DNA of 64,000 bases from Streptomyces goshikiensis. Its GTDB lineage: Bacteria; Actinomycetota; Actinomycetes; Streptomycetales; Streptomycetaceae. The stretch lies in the NCBI RefSeq assembly GCF_014650555.1, contig NZ_BMVE01000006.1, forward strand, positions 458,382 to 522,381, read 5' to 3'. Both the position numbers and the translations under genes were made by a program. The notes beneath the pieces were generated by a model that saw only the letters and a list, made by a program, of their open reading frames with translations, had not been told where the DNA came from and did not search any database. How positions within the stretch are numbered: the stretch's first letter is position 1; each line of letters opens with the position of its first letter. This document shows positions 1 to 7,618 of the stretch, one piece after another.

Positions 1-620
1 ACGACGGCGTCGACGTGCCCGGCGGCGTACTGGCCCTCGGCGGTGTAGGCCGCCGGGTCCGCGTCCGCCGGGCGCACCCGTGAGCCGGCGAAGCCGACCT
101 GCGCCCCGGGCAGCGCGAGGACGACGTCGGCCCCCGCCCCGAGGGTGGCCCAGCCGCCGCCGGTGGTGGGGTCGCGCAGGACGGAGATCTGCGGGAGCCC
201 GGCGGCCCGGGTGAGCACGGACTGCCGGGCCACGCGCTGGAGCTGGGTCAGGGCGAGCATGCCCTCCTGCATCCGCGAGCCGCCGGTGGCGATGAGGGAG
301 ACGAGGGGCAGCCGGTGCTCGCGGGCGTGGGCGTAGGCGGCTTCGAGCCGGTCCCCGGTGCGTTCGCCGAGGGACCCGCCGAGGAAGCCGAACTCGAAGG
401 AGATCAGGACGGCTTCGCGGCCGCCGACGCGGGCCGTGCCGGTGACGACGGACTCCTCCTCGCCGGTCCGCCGTGCGGCGCGGGCGCGGGACTCGTCGTA
501 CCCGGCCCAGCCGAGCGGGCCGTCGGGGGGCGAATCCCGGTGGGGCGCGGGGAGTTCCGCGAAGCTGCCGGTGTCGGTCACGGAGGCGATGGCCGCGCGG
601 GCCGGGAGACGGGTCGTCAC
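1..620 (-). CDS. Acyl-CoA carboxylase carboxyltransferase domain protein, N-terminal part (truncated by window edge)
   Basis: The gene reads leftwards from a GTG at 618-620 and runs off the window, so only about 206 residues are visible. The visible part has the beta-type carboxyltransferase core: a region around residues 80-120 with FGFLGGSLGE, then LVSLIATGGSRMQEG, typical of the crotonase-like CT fold that binds the acyl-CoA and forms the oxyanion hole. Family knowledge: such proteins transfer carboxyl from biotin to acetyl- or propionyl-CoA. No zinc-ribbon cysteines precede the domain, so it is not a classical AccD start. The substrate cannot be told from this fragment, and it may be a fused alpha/beta form. 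The ORF and family call are firm; the substrate is not. Confidence 0.85.
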   Translation of the reverse strand, partial: MTTRLPARAAIASVTDTGSFAELPAPHRDSPPDGPLGWAGYDESRARAARRTGEEESVVTGTARVGGREAVLISFEFGFLGGSLGERTGDRLEAAYAHAREHRLPLVSLIATGGSRMQEGMLALTQLQRVARQSVLTRAAGLPQISVLRDPTTGGGWATLGAGADVVLALPGAQVGFAGSRVRPADADPAAYTAEGQYAAGHVDAV

Positions 621-668
621 GCCTCCACCCTAGGCGCTCCCTTGGCGGCCCCCGCGGCCGCGGCGGAT

Positions 669-1304
669 CTACGGCAGGGGGAAGGCGATCTTCAGGGCGT
701 ACGCCGCCACCAGGCCGTAGCCGAGCCGGAAGGTCCACGCCCGGGCCGCAGGGGAGATCCGGCTGCCGGCGAGGGCACCGAGAACGACGAGGGCCTGCTG
801 CCACAGGAGCGAGGCGAGCGCGACGCCGGTGACGAACGCCGCCCCCGCCGCCCCCGCCCGGAGGGCGGCGCCCTGGGCGGTGGTGAGCGCGGCGAAGTAC
901 AGCGCGGTGGTGGGATTCACGGCGGTAAGCCCGACATACCGCACAAAAACCCGGCCAGCCCCCGCGCCCGCGCCTGCGTCCGGCCCCGCGTTCGCGGGTG
1001 TGGGCGGGGGCGCCGGGCGGGTGGGCAGGAGGCCTCGGGTCGCGATGGTCAGGAGGATCGCGGACGCGGCGAGGCGGATCCAGGCTTCCGCCGGGGTGAC
1101 GTGCGCGGCGACCCAGGGGCCGAGTGCGGTGGCCAGGGCCGCGTAGCCGAGGTCGACGGCCGCGACCCCCGCGGCGGCCGCCACCGCCGCGCGGCGCTCC
1201 CGGATCGCCTCCTGGAGCAGCAGCACGCTCATCGCACCCATCGGCATCGCCACGCCCAGGCCCGCCGCCGCACCCGACAGGGCCGGCGCCAACAGTTCGC
1301 TCAT
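669..1304 (-). CDS. LysE family amino-acid exporter
   Basis: A 211-residue integral membrane protein with about six hydrophobic segments. It starts MSELLAPALSG and has the LysE-type first helix with the PMGAMSVLLLQEA motif near residue 20-30 and a second conserved stretch VNPTTALYFAAL around residue 130. LysE proteins export basic or other amino acids across the cytoplasmic membrane. The ATG at 1302-1304 is chosen because the protein then begins directly at the first membrane segment; upstream in-frame sequence overlaps the divergent regulator. It is transcribed divergently from the Lrp/AsnC gene, with a 70-base shared intergenic region. That arrangement is common for Lrp-controlled exporters, so control by that neighbour is inferred. 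The exact substrate is unknown. Confidence 0.9.
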   Translation of the reverse strand: MSELLAPALSGAAAGLGVAMPMGAMSVLLLQEAIRERRAAVAAAAGVAAVDLGYAALATALGPWVAAHVTPAEAWIRLAASAILLTIATRGLLPTRPAPPPTPANAGPDAGAGAGAGRVFVRYVGLTAVNPTTALYFAALTTAQGAALRAGAAGAAFVTGVALASLLWQQALVVLGALAGSRISPAARAWTFRLGYGLVAAYALKIAFPLP

Positions 1305-1374
1305 GCCGGCGAGCCTGCGCGGTCCGCCCCGGAACGCGGCGGCGCATATCGGCTCCGGCTGCGAGAATCGCGGC

Positions 1375-1827
1375 ATGGACCGCCTCGACAGGGAAATCCT
1401 CGGCATCCTGCGGGAGGATGCGCGGATCTCGTACCGCGATCTCGGCGTCCGCGTCGGCCTGAGCGCCAACGCGTCCGCCGACCGGGTCCGGCGGATGCGC
1501 CGGGACGGGGTGATCCGCGGGTTCACCGTCCTCGTGGACCCGGCGGCCGACACGCGCGGCGGGCTGGTGGTCTTCATTGACCTCACGCTGCGCCAGGACA
1601 CCACCAACGAGGAGTTCGAGCGGCGGGTCGCCCACCTGCCCGGGATCACCGAGGTCGTGCACGTCACGGGGGAGTACGACTACCTCGTACGGGCCCGGGC
1701 CGCCGACCCGGCCGCCCTCGACGCGCTGCTGCGTCGGCTCAAGCGGGAGGCCGGAGTGGCCCAGTCCAGCACCCGCATCGCCCTGCGGGCCGCCACCCGG
1801 CCCGGGTCCGGGTCCGTACGGCCGTAG
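1375..1827 (+). CDS. Lrp/AsnC family transcriptional regulator
   Basis: A 150-residue protein with the full family layout. An N-terminal winged helix-turn-helix (MDRLDREILGILREDAR, then YRDLGVRVGLSANASADRVRRM) covers residues 1-60, and a C-terminal RAM/ligand domain ends in the GEYDYLVRARA segment near residue 100-110. Lrp/AsnC proteins sense amino acids and usually control nearby transport genes. The ATG at 1375 gives the standard length. It is divergent to the LysE exporter, and the 70 bases between the two starts most likely hold both promoters and its operator. The ligand is not readable from sequence; a basic or branched amino acid matching the exporter is an inference. Confidence 0.93.
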   Translation: MDRLDREILGILREDARISYRDLGVRVGLSANASADRVRRMRRDGVIRGFTVLVDPAADTRGGLVVFIDLTLRQDTTNEEFERRVAHLPGITEVVHVTGEYDYLVRARAADPAALDALLRRLKREAGVAQSSTRIALRAATRPGSGSVRP

Positions 1828-1856
1828 CGGCCCGGAGGGGCCTGAGGCGGCCGGTC

Positions 1857-3419
1857 CTACAGCGGTGACTCCCACGTCACCGTCGTGCCCCGGGTGCCCG
1901 ATTCCGCGCGGCCGTCGTCGGAGACCGTCAGACGGGCCCGGGCCGGGTTCGCGTCGACCCCGACCTCGATCGAGGTGACGCCGCTGCGCCGGTGGGCCGC
2001 CGCCAGCGCACCGCGCAGCGCCGCCAGCAGGTCGGCCGCGACCGGCTCCGGGAGCAGCGCGTCCACGGCCCCCGTGAAGTGCACCGACGGCTGGAAGCCC
2101 AGCAGCACCGCCGCGCCGCCCGTTTCGCGCAGGACCCGGCCGCGGAAGGTCGTCGGGGCGTCCGTCGGGGGCTGCTGGAGGGCGAAGATGGCGGTGCGGA
2201 CCTCCTGGATCGTGGAGTCCAGCTCGTCCACCGCGCGGCCGAGTTCGTCCTCGACCGTGTCCCGGACGGGCGCGTTCGAGGAGCGGCGCCGGGTGCTCTC
2301 CAGCATCATCTCCGTCGCGAACAGCCGCTGGACCACCAGGTCGTGCAGGTCCCGCGCGATCCGGTCGCGGTCCTCGTACACCGCGAGCTGTTCCCGGTCG
2401 TGCTGGGCGTCCGCCAGGACGAGGGCCAGCGCGGCCTGCGAGGCGAACTGGGAGGCGAGCAGCCGGTCCACCGCGTCGTACGGGGGCCCGCCCCGGTGGC
2501 GCGGCAGGGCGAGGGTGCCGATCAGCTGGCCGCCGCTCTGGAGCGGCAGCATCATGCTCGGGCCGAAACGTTCCCGCACGTGGGTCGTCATCCGGGGGTC
2601 CGTCGCCGAGTCCTCGATGAAGACGGGCTCGCCGCCGAGCAGCTGCTCCAGGACCGCCGAACCCGGGGCGATGGAGGTGCCGACCAGGTCCCCGGGGTCC
2701 CCCTGGGCGGAGGCGGCCACGATCTCCATGCCGCCCTCGGGGGTCGGCTGGAGGACCACCCCGGCCGCCGCGTCCGCCAGCAGCCGGGCCCGTTCGGCCA
2801 CGCACCTCAGGGCGTCCGCCGCGGGGCGCCCGGCCAGCAGGGCGGTGGTCACGGCGGCGGCGCCCTCGATCCAGCGCTCCCGGCGGCGCGCGGTCTCGTA
2901 CAGCCGGGCGTTGCCGATCGCTATGCCCGCCTGCGAGGCGAGGACCCGCAGCAGCGCGAGGTCCTCCTCCGTGAAGCCGTCGCCGCCGCGCTTCTCGGTC
3001 AGGTAGAGGTTCCCGAACACCTCGGTGTGCACCCGGATGGGGACGCCGAGGAAGCTGCGCATCCGAGGGTGGCCGGGCGGGAAGCCCTCGAAGCGCGGGT
3101 CCGCCGTCAGGTCGTCCAGCAGCAGCGGGCGGCCGTCGGAGACGAGCGCGCCGAGCACGCCGGTGTGTCCGTCGGGCGGCCAGGGGATCGCGGCCCGCTC
3201 CTCCTCGGTGAACCCGGTGGTGATGAGCGCGGTCAGCCGGACGCGCTCGGGGTCGATGACCCCGAGCGCGCCGTAGCGGGCCTCGCAGAGCTCGGCCGCC
3301 GAATCCACGATGTGCTGGAGGGTGGTGTTCAGCTCCAGCTCGGAGCCGACGCTGAGGACGGCCTCCAGCAGGTAGGGGAGGGTGGACGGCCGGTCGGGCT
3401 CCGGATCGGCGAGCGTCAT
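1857..3419 (-). CDS. GAF-domain sensor histidine kinase-like protein with degenerate ATPase domain
   Basis: A 520-residue soluble protein. Two GAF domains (about 30-180 and 190-340) precede a HisKA_3-type dimerisation segment with the H-box DRIARDLHDLVVQRLF; the candidate phospho-acceptor is His359. This is the layout of the DevS/DosT-like cytoplasmic kinases of actinobacteria. The C-terminal 60 residues correspond to the HATPase domain but are short. The place of the N-box asparagine reads RGALAAAHRRSG, and only a remnant of the G1 box (VSDDG) is left before the protein ends. ATP binding may therefore be weak or absent, and no response regulator gene is adjacent. The ATG overlaps the stop of the upstream MreB-like gene (ATGA), so the two are translationally coupled. 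Confidence 0.85.
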   Translation of the reverse strand: MTLADPEPDRPSTLPYLLEAVLSVGSELELNTTLQHIVDSAAELCEARYGALGVIDPERVRLTALITTGFTEEERAAIPWPPDGHTGVLGALVSDGRPLLLDDLTADPRFEGFPPGHPRMRSFLGVPIRVHTEVFGNLYLTEKRGGDGFTEEDLALLRVLASQAGIAIGNARLYETARRRERWIEGAAAVTTALLAGRPAADALRCVAERARLLADAAAGVVLQPTPEGGMEIVAASAQGDPGDLVGTSIAPGSAVLEQLLGGEPVFIEDSATDPRMTTHVRERFGPSMMLPLQSGGQLIGTLALPRHRGGPPYDAVDRLLASQFASQAALALVLADAQHDREQLAVYEDRDRIARDLHDLVVQRLFATEMMLESTRRRSSNAPVRDTVEDELGRAVDELDSTIQEVRTAIFALQQPPTDAPTTFRGRVLRETGGAAVLLGFQPSVHFTGAVDALLPEPVAADLLAALRGALAAAHRRSGVTSIEVGVDANPARARLTVSDDGRAESGTRGTTVTWESPL

Positions 3420-4453
3420 TCGGCCAGCGGGTTGAGGACCATGGGGGAGATCTTCCCTTCGAGCATCGCGCCGAGCCCGAGGACGGCGCACACGTCGGGG
3501 CGTTCCGCGATGGCGACGGGCATTCCGGTGGCGTCCCGCAGCATCTGGTCGAGCCCCGGCAGCAGGGCGCTGCCTCCCACCATCATGATCCCCCGGTCCG
3601 TCAGGTCGGCGACCAGGTCGGGCGGGCAGTCGCGCAGCACCTTGCCGATGCCGTCGAGGACGGCCGTCAGCGGGGTGTGGATGGCGTCCCGTACGGCTGC
3701 GGTGTCCACGTGGACGGAGCGCGCCAGTCCGGTGGCCACGTCGCGGCCGTGGATCAGGGTGGAGGCCGGGCCCTCGGCGGTGAGGCCGTTGCCGTGCAGG
3801 GCCAGCTGGAGCGGCCGGACGGCCTGGCTGGGCAGCATCAGCTCGTGCGCGTGGCGCAGGTGCTGGACGACGGCGTGGTCGATGGCCTCGCCGCCGACCG
3901 GGATCCGTTCGGCCGTGACGATCGAGCCGAGCGAGAGCACCGCCACCTGGGTGGCCGCCGCCCCGCACACCATGATCATCGTCGCGGTCGGCTGCTCCAC
4001 GGGCAGGCCGCAGCCGACGGCCGCCGCGATCAGGGTGTCGACCAGTTCGACGCGCCGGGCGCCGAGCCCGACCATCGTCTCCACGGTCGCGCGCTGCGCG
4101 AGCGGGTCGGCGTCGTGCGGGGTGCAGGCGGCGGCCCGCAGCCGGGGCTTGCGGCGCAGGGCGCGCCGCAGCTTCTCGCCGAGGAGGTGACGCAGCATCC
4201 GCTGGGCCATCTCGATGTCGACGACGGTGCCGCCGGAGACGGGGCGTACGACCCGGATGTAGTCGGGCGTGCGGCCGGTCATCCGCTCGGCGAAGCTCCC
4301 GACGGCGATGAGTGCGCCGGTGCGGGTGTTCACCGCGGCGACGCTGGGTTCGTCGACGACGAGGCCGGCGCCCTTGACGTACACGCGGGTCCTGGCCGCG
4401 CCCAGGTCGACGGCGACGTGGCAGCGACGCAACTGCTCAAGACTGACGGTCAC
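3416..4453 (-). CDS. MreB/actin-like ATPase family protein
   Basis: A 345-residue actin-fold protein. The first phosphate-binding motif is CHVAVDLGAARTRVYVKG near residues 11-28; later segments include the connect/phosphate 2-like MIMVCGAAATQVAVLSLGS and the adenosine motif MMVGGSALLPGLDQML near residue 300. MreB-type proteins polymerise with ATP and guide cell-wall synthesis. This one diverges from canonical MreB and is likely an accessory paralogue of the kind found in Streptomyces. The GTG at 4451-4453 is chosen because GGGAGG lies about 9 bases upstream, and upstream in-frame codons lack one. Its stop overlaps the start of the GAF kinase gene, so the two form one operon. A joint role in cell-envelope sensing is only an inference from that coupling. 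Confidence 0.85.
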   Translation of the reverse strand: MTVSLEQLRRCHVAVDLGAARTRVYVKGAGLVVDEPSVAAVNTRTGALIAVGSFAERMTGRTPDYIRVVRPVSGGTVVDIEMAQRMLRHLLGEKLRRALRRKPRLRAAACTPHDADPLAQRATVETMVGLGARRVELVDTLIAAAVGCGLPVEQPTATMIMVCGAAATQVAVLSLGSIVTAERIPVGGEAIDHAVVQHLRHAHELMLPSQAVRPLQLALHGNGLTAEGPASTLIHGRDVATGLARSVHVDTAAVRDAIHTPLTAVLDGIGKVLRDCPPDLVADLTDRGIMMVGGSALLPGLDQMLRDATGMPVAIAERPDVCAVLGLGAMLEGKISPMVLNPLAE

Positions 4454-4674
4454 GGCAGATCCTCCCGAGAGCGCTGGCGCAAGAAGACCGGTGAATGCCG
4501 GTCGCAATTCATATCTTCTCGGGTTATTCGGTCATCTCGCCCGTTGTGGTGCTCCGGTCGGGTGCGCCGAGGGGGTGGCTCCGGTGCTGCACGGGGGTGG
4601 ATTTCTGTACCGACAGGCAGCAGCATGCGCACACCGCCCGCGCTACCCGTGCGTAACAAGGTAAAGGGGACCCG

Positions 4675-5397
4675 ATGCTGACGCCCCGCCAGCCAGTCCT
4701 GGCGCTCCTGACGCTCTGCCTGGCCCTGCTCGCGCCCTTCCCGGCCCAGGCGGCGGACCGCACCCTGCACTGGTCCGCCGCCCAAGCCCCGGGGCCGGCC
4801 GCGCCGCGCGTTCCGGTCGTCCTTGTGCACGGCTACAACGCCGACCCGGGTGTCTGGGGCGCCCTGCGCGAGGACCTGAAGGCCGCGGGGTACGCCGACT
4901 CGGAGCTCTTCTCATGGGGTTACGACACCCACCGGTCCGTCAACGAGGTGCTCGCCGGGCAGCTCGGCGCGTACGCCGAGCAGGTCCGCCGCCAGACCGG
5001 CGCCGCCCGGGTCGACATCGTGGCGCACTCGTTCGGCTCCCTCGTCGCCCGCTGGTACGTCTCCTTCGGCGGCGGCGCGGCGACCGTGAACCACCTGGTC
5101 TCCCTGGCCGGACCCAACCACGGCACCTCCACCGCCTGGGCGTGCGCCCTGTGGGACCAGGCGTGCCGGGACATGACCCCCGGTTCGTACGTGGTGAAGA
5201 GCCTGGCGGGCGGGGACGAGACCCCGGGCGCGGTCAAGTACGCGACCTTCTGGTCGAACTGCGACGAGGTCATCAACCCGGACGCCAGCGTCCCCCTCGC
5301 CGGAGCCGTCAACACGCCGGTCGGCTGCCTGAAGCACAACGACCTGCTCGGCGACGACGCCACCTCGGCCGGCGTCCGCGCCTTCCTCGCCTCCTAG
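4675..5397 (+). CDS. Secreted class 2 lipase/esterase (alpha/beta hydrolase)
   Basis: A 240-residue exported hydrolase. A Sec signal peptide covers residues 1-26 with a predicted cut after AQA. The mature protein has the oxyanion motif VHGYN (51-55) and the nucleophile elbow AHSFG with Ser119, as in LipA/LipB-type triacylglycerol lipases (class 2 lipase family). Cysteines in the middle (ACALWDQAC) and C-terminal parts could form disulfides, as expected outside the cell. The ATG has AAAGGGGA about 6 bases upstream. The stop codon overlaps the stop of the convergent gene within one shared CTAG. Substrate range, whether true fats or short esters, cannot be read from sequence. Confidence 0.92.
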   Translation: MLTPRQPVLALLTLCLALLAPFPAQAADRTLHWSAAQAPGPAAPRVPVVLVHGYNADPGVWGALREDLKAAGYADSELFSWGYDTHRSVNEVLAGQLGAYAEQVRRQTGAARVDIVAHSFGSLVARWYVSFGGGAATVNHLVSLAGPNHGTSTAWACALWDQACRDMTPGSYVVKSLAGGDETPGAVKYATFWSNCDEVINPDASVPLAGAVNTPVGCLKHNDLLGDDATSAGVRAFLAS

Positions 5398-5999
5398 TGC
5401 TGTGGCGGTCCCGGCGGGTCCGCCTCCACCCCGTCGACGAGGACCCGCTGGAGCAGGCCGTACGTGAACTCCGCCACGCACGGCCGCCCCCGCGCGGCGA
5501 ACGCCAGCCGCCACCGGGTCGGCGCGGTGCCCTCCATGGGGCGTACGGGAGCGAAGGCGCGGGCCACCTCGTCCACCGTGGCCGACCAGGGCCGCAGGTC
5601 CTGCGGCCCCTCCAGTACGGGTCCCGGCGCGCCCGGGGCCCGCACCAGCCACTCGTTCCAGACGGCGCCGTCCGGCCCGGCCAGCACCTCGAAGCGCAGG
5701 TCCGGCCAGAGCGGCACCGGCCACAGCAGGGCCTCGCACTCCAGGTCCCCGATGGTGCGGGCGAACACCGACTCCGGCGGGCCGAGCACCGAGCGGTAGC
5801 GGGCCAGCGCCCCGCGCGAGCGCGGTGAGCGGACCATCGTCTGCCAGCGCTTGTTGGCCTCCCGCTGCTCGGCGAGGGAGGCGCCCAGCCGCAGCCGGGC
5901 CGCCTCCGCGAGTTCGGGCCGGAAGTCGGCCATCCGGCGCAGCAGAACCAGCTGGAAGGAGCCCGGCCCGAAGCGGCCCGGGGGAGGTGACGCTGTCAT
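5394..5999 (-). CDS. Conserved hypothetical protein
   Basis: A 201-residue soluble protein I cannot assign to a named family. The N-terminal part (PGSFQLVLLRRMADFRPEL, then EAARLRLGASLAEQREANKRW) is helical and charged. The C-terminal part contains several tryptophans and hydrophobic strands that could form a small beta-rich fold. There is no signal peptide or membrane segment. The ATG at 5997-5999 is the first good start in a frame with strong third-position GC bias; the upstream in-frame region overlaps the promoter of the divergent zinc-ribbon gene. Its TAG stop shares the four bases CTAG with the convergent lipase stop. The reading frame looks genuine, but no function is proposed. Confidence 0.7.
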   Translation of the reverse strand: MTASPPPGRFGPGSFQLVLLRRMADFRPELAEAARLRLGASLAEQREANKRWQTMVRSPRSRGALARYRSVLGPPESVFARTIGDLECEALLWPVPLWPDLRFEVLAGPDGAVWNEWLVRAPGAPGPVLEGPQDLRPWSATVDEVARAFAPVRPMEGTAPTRWRLAFAARGRPCVAEFTYGLLQRVLVDGVEADPPGPPQH

Positions 6000-6077
6000 G
6001 GAGGCCACGATTCCACACAGGATCCTTACGTTCCCGCGACATGGATGTTGTGCGGGACCACGTAGCCTGCGGGCGCC

Positions 6078-6989
6078 ATGAACTACTGCCACGCCTGCCG
6101 GAGGCACCTCAACGGCGCACTGGCGTGCGCCGGGTGCGGAACCCCGGCCGAGTACCTGTCGCCCGCCGCCCCGGGCGCCCCCGCCACGCCCGGGGTTCCG
6201 CCGGGGTACGCCGCCCCGACGGGGTACGAGGCCGCTCCCGCCGGGTACGCCGCCCCGAACGGGTACGCCGCCCCGACGGGGTACGAGGCCGCACCGAACG
6301 CGTACGAGGCCGCGCCCGCCGGGTATGACGCCCGGACCGGGTACGAGGCCGCGCCCGCCGGGGCCGCCGGGCCGGTGCCGCCCGGGGGCGAGCCCGAGGG
6401 GGACTGGGTCGTCACGCTGTCGGCGGCGGACGAGCGCCGCCCGGGGGCCCGCCGCCGGAGCGTGAACCGCCGGCGCGGCCGGACCGGGATGACCATCGGC
6501 CTCGGCCTGGTGCTGGCCGTCGGGGGCTCGGTGGCGGTGGCCCGGATGGCGACCGACGCGGAGGGGTCCGACCGGGCCTCCAAGGTGATGCTGACCGACG
6601 ACACCGGGCCGGACCAGCCGGCTCCGCTGCCGAGCCGGGCGCCCGCCGCGCCCTCGGTGCTGCCGTCGGCGAAGGGCCACGCGGCCTCGAAGGCCGCCGC
6701 CGGGGCTTCGAAGCAGGCCTCCCCGGGGCAGTCCCCGGACGGCGGCGCACAGCCCGGGCCGGGTGGAAGCGCCTCCGCCTCCGGGCAGGCGGGGCCGTCG
6801 CAGGGCGCTGCCGGGGGCGGGTCGAGCGCAAAGCCGTCGAGGGCCGGACGGCCGTCGCCGAGCGGTTCCGCGGGCACCGGTACGCAAACGAGCGCGAGCG
6901 CGACCGCACCCACCCCGGGGCCCGCCACGCCCTCCCCGCAGCCGAGCCCGACCAAGACCAAGGGCTGCGTGTTCTGGATCTTCTGCTGA
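6078..6989 (+). CDS. Zinc-ribbon, repeat-rich single-pass membrane protein (SCO2400-like)
   Basis: A 303-residue protein. Residues 1-21 form a zinc ribbon with Cys4, Cys7, Cys17 and Cys20. Residues 40-95 are a low-complexity array of GYAAPTGYEAAP-type units. One membrane helix lies near 138-157 after a basic patch (RRRSVNRRRGR), so the ribbon should be cytoplasmic and the long Ser/Ala/Gly/Pro-rich tail outside. The tail ends abruptly in a conserved-looking KGCVFWIFC. The start MNYCHACRRHLNGALACAGCG resembles a Streptomyces family known after SCO2400, whose function is not established as far as I know. The array is encoded by near-repeats of ggggtacgccgccccgac and may vary in length between strains. 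Confidence 0.85.
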   Translation: MNYCHACRRHLNGALACAGCGTPAEYLSPAAPGAPATPGVPPGYAAPTGYEAAPAGYAAPNGYAAPTGYEAAPNAYEAAPAGYDARTGYEAAPAGAAGPVPPGGEPEGDWVVTLSAADERRPGARRRSVNRRRGRTGMTIGLGLVLAVGGSVAVARMATDAEGSDRASKVMLTDDTGPDQPAPLPSRAPAAPSVLPSAKGHAASKAAAGASKQASPGQSPDGGAQPGPGGSASASGQAGPSQGAAGGGSSAKPSRAGRPSPSGSAGTGTQTSASATAPTPGPATPSPQPSPTKTKGCVFWIFC

Positions 6990-7073
6990 GGCCCGGCGCG
7001 TCCGCCCGGTCCGGCGCGTCCGCCCTGCCCTGGCAGTCCGCCCGGTCCGCCCGGTCCGCCCGGGCCCGCCGGA

Positions 7074-7502
7074 TCAGCCCAGCATCCGCCTGAGCAGGTC
7101 CCGCAGCGCCGTCCGCTCGGCCGTCGACAGCCCGCCCAGCGGCTCCCGCGCGAAGTCCAGCGACTCGCGCAGCCGGTCCGCCGTCTGCAGGCCCTCCTCC
7201 GTCGGCGCGGCCAGCTTCACCCTGCGGTCGGCCGGGTCCGGCAGCCGCTCCACCAGCCCGCGGGTCTCCAGCCGGTCCACGATGCCGGTGATGTTCGAGG
7301 GCTCGCACCGCAGCTTCTGCGCGATCTTGCGCATCGGCATGGGCGTGGGCTCCAGCGACAGCATGGTCAGCACCTTGGCCTGGGCTCCGGTGAGCTGGTG
7401 CCGGCCGGCCGCCTGCTCGTACTCCACGTGGTAGCGGGCCACGACATCGCCGATGAGTTCGACGACCTCAAGGGTCAGGGGGTCTGCGCGACGACTGGGC
7501 AT
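7074..7502 (-). CDS. MarR family transcriptional regulator
   Basis: A 142-residue winged-helix regulator. The recognition part is MRKIAQKLRCEPSNITGIVDRLETRGLVER (about 57-87), followed by the wing LPDPADRRVKLAAPTEEG. MarR proteins bind palindromes as dimers and are released by small phenolics or oxidants. The only cysteine is Cys66 inside the HTH; the N-terminal redox cysteine of OhrR is absent, so this is not a classical peroxide sensor despite the nearby ohr gene. The ATG at 7500-7502 gives the usual family length. It is divergent from an NADP-dependent oxidoreductase, across an AT-rich intergenic region containing ATGAAA/TTTCAT half-sites, and so is its likely repressor. Confidence 0.9.
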   Translation of the reverse strand: MPSRRADPLTLEVVELIGDVVARYHVEYEQAAGRHQLTGAQAKVLTMLSLEPTPMPMRKIAQKLRCEPSNITGIVDRLETRGLVERLPDPADRRVKLAAPTEEGLQTADRLRESLDFAREPLGGLSTAERTALRDLLRRMLG

Positions 7503-7618
7503 GGATCCAGCGTACCCATTTACTTGACAACATGAAATATCCAGGCGCATGGTTGTTTCATCTAGTGAAGTATTTCTTCGCCGGACCGCCTTACTCCCTC
7601 AGTCCTCAGGAGCTCCGC
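7503..7618. promoter_or_regulatory. Divergent promoter/operator region between MarR regulator and oxidoreductase
   Basis: This stretch is far richer in A and T than the genes around it. A TTGACA -35-like element lies at 7524-7529 on the plus strand. Half-sites ATGAAA (7532-7537) and TTTCAT (7556-7561) face each other, and TTCA-N5-TGAA lies at 7558-7570. A -10 element is not obvious. MarR-type repressors usually bind such inverted repeats in the shared intergenic region, so this is the expected operator, but the binding site is inferred. Confidence 0.45.

Noticed and set aside
315..1580. A 421-codon plus-strand frame over the carboxyltransferase and LysE genes
   Set aside because: It is antisense to two clear genes, lacks family similarity by eye and shows no matching codon bias.
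4650..4663. The sequence CGTAACAAGGTA, identical to part of the 3' end of 16S rRNA
   Set aside because: Only 12 bases match and neither flank continues the rRNA sequence. It is the leader of the lipase gene, and its AAAGGGGA serves as ribosome-binding site.
6200..6360. Tandem GGGGTACG-type repeats as a possible CRISPR
   Set aside because: They are 12-36 base imperfect repeats encoding GYAAP units in one reading frame, with no unique spacers.
7074..7502. Calling the MarR gene ohrR because ohr is nearby
   Set aside because: The redox cysteine needed for OhrR function is absent and the gene faces a different enzyme.
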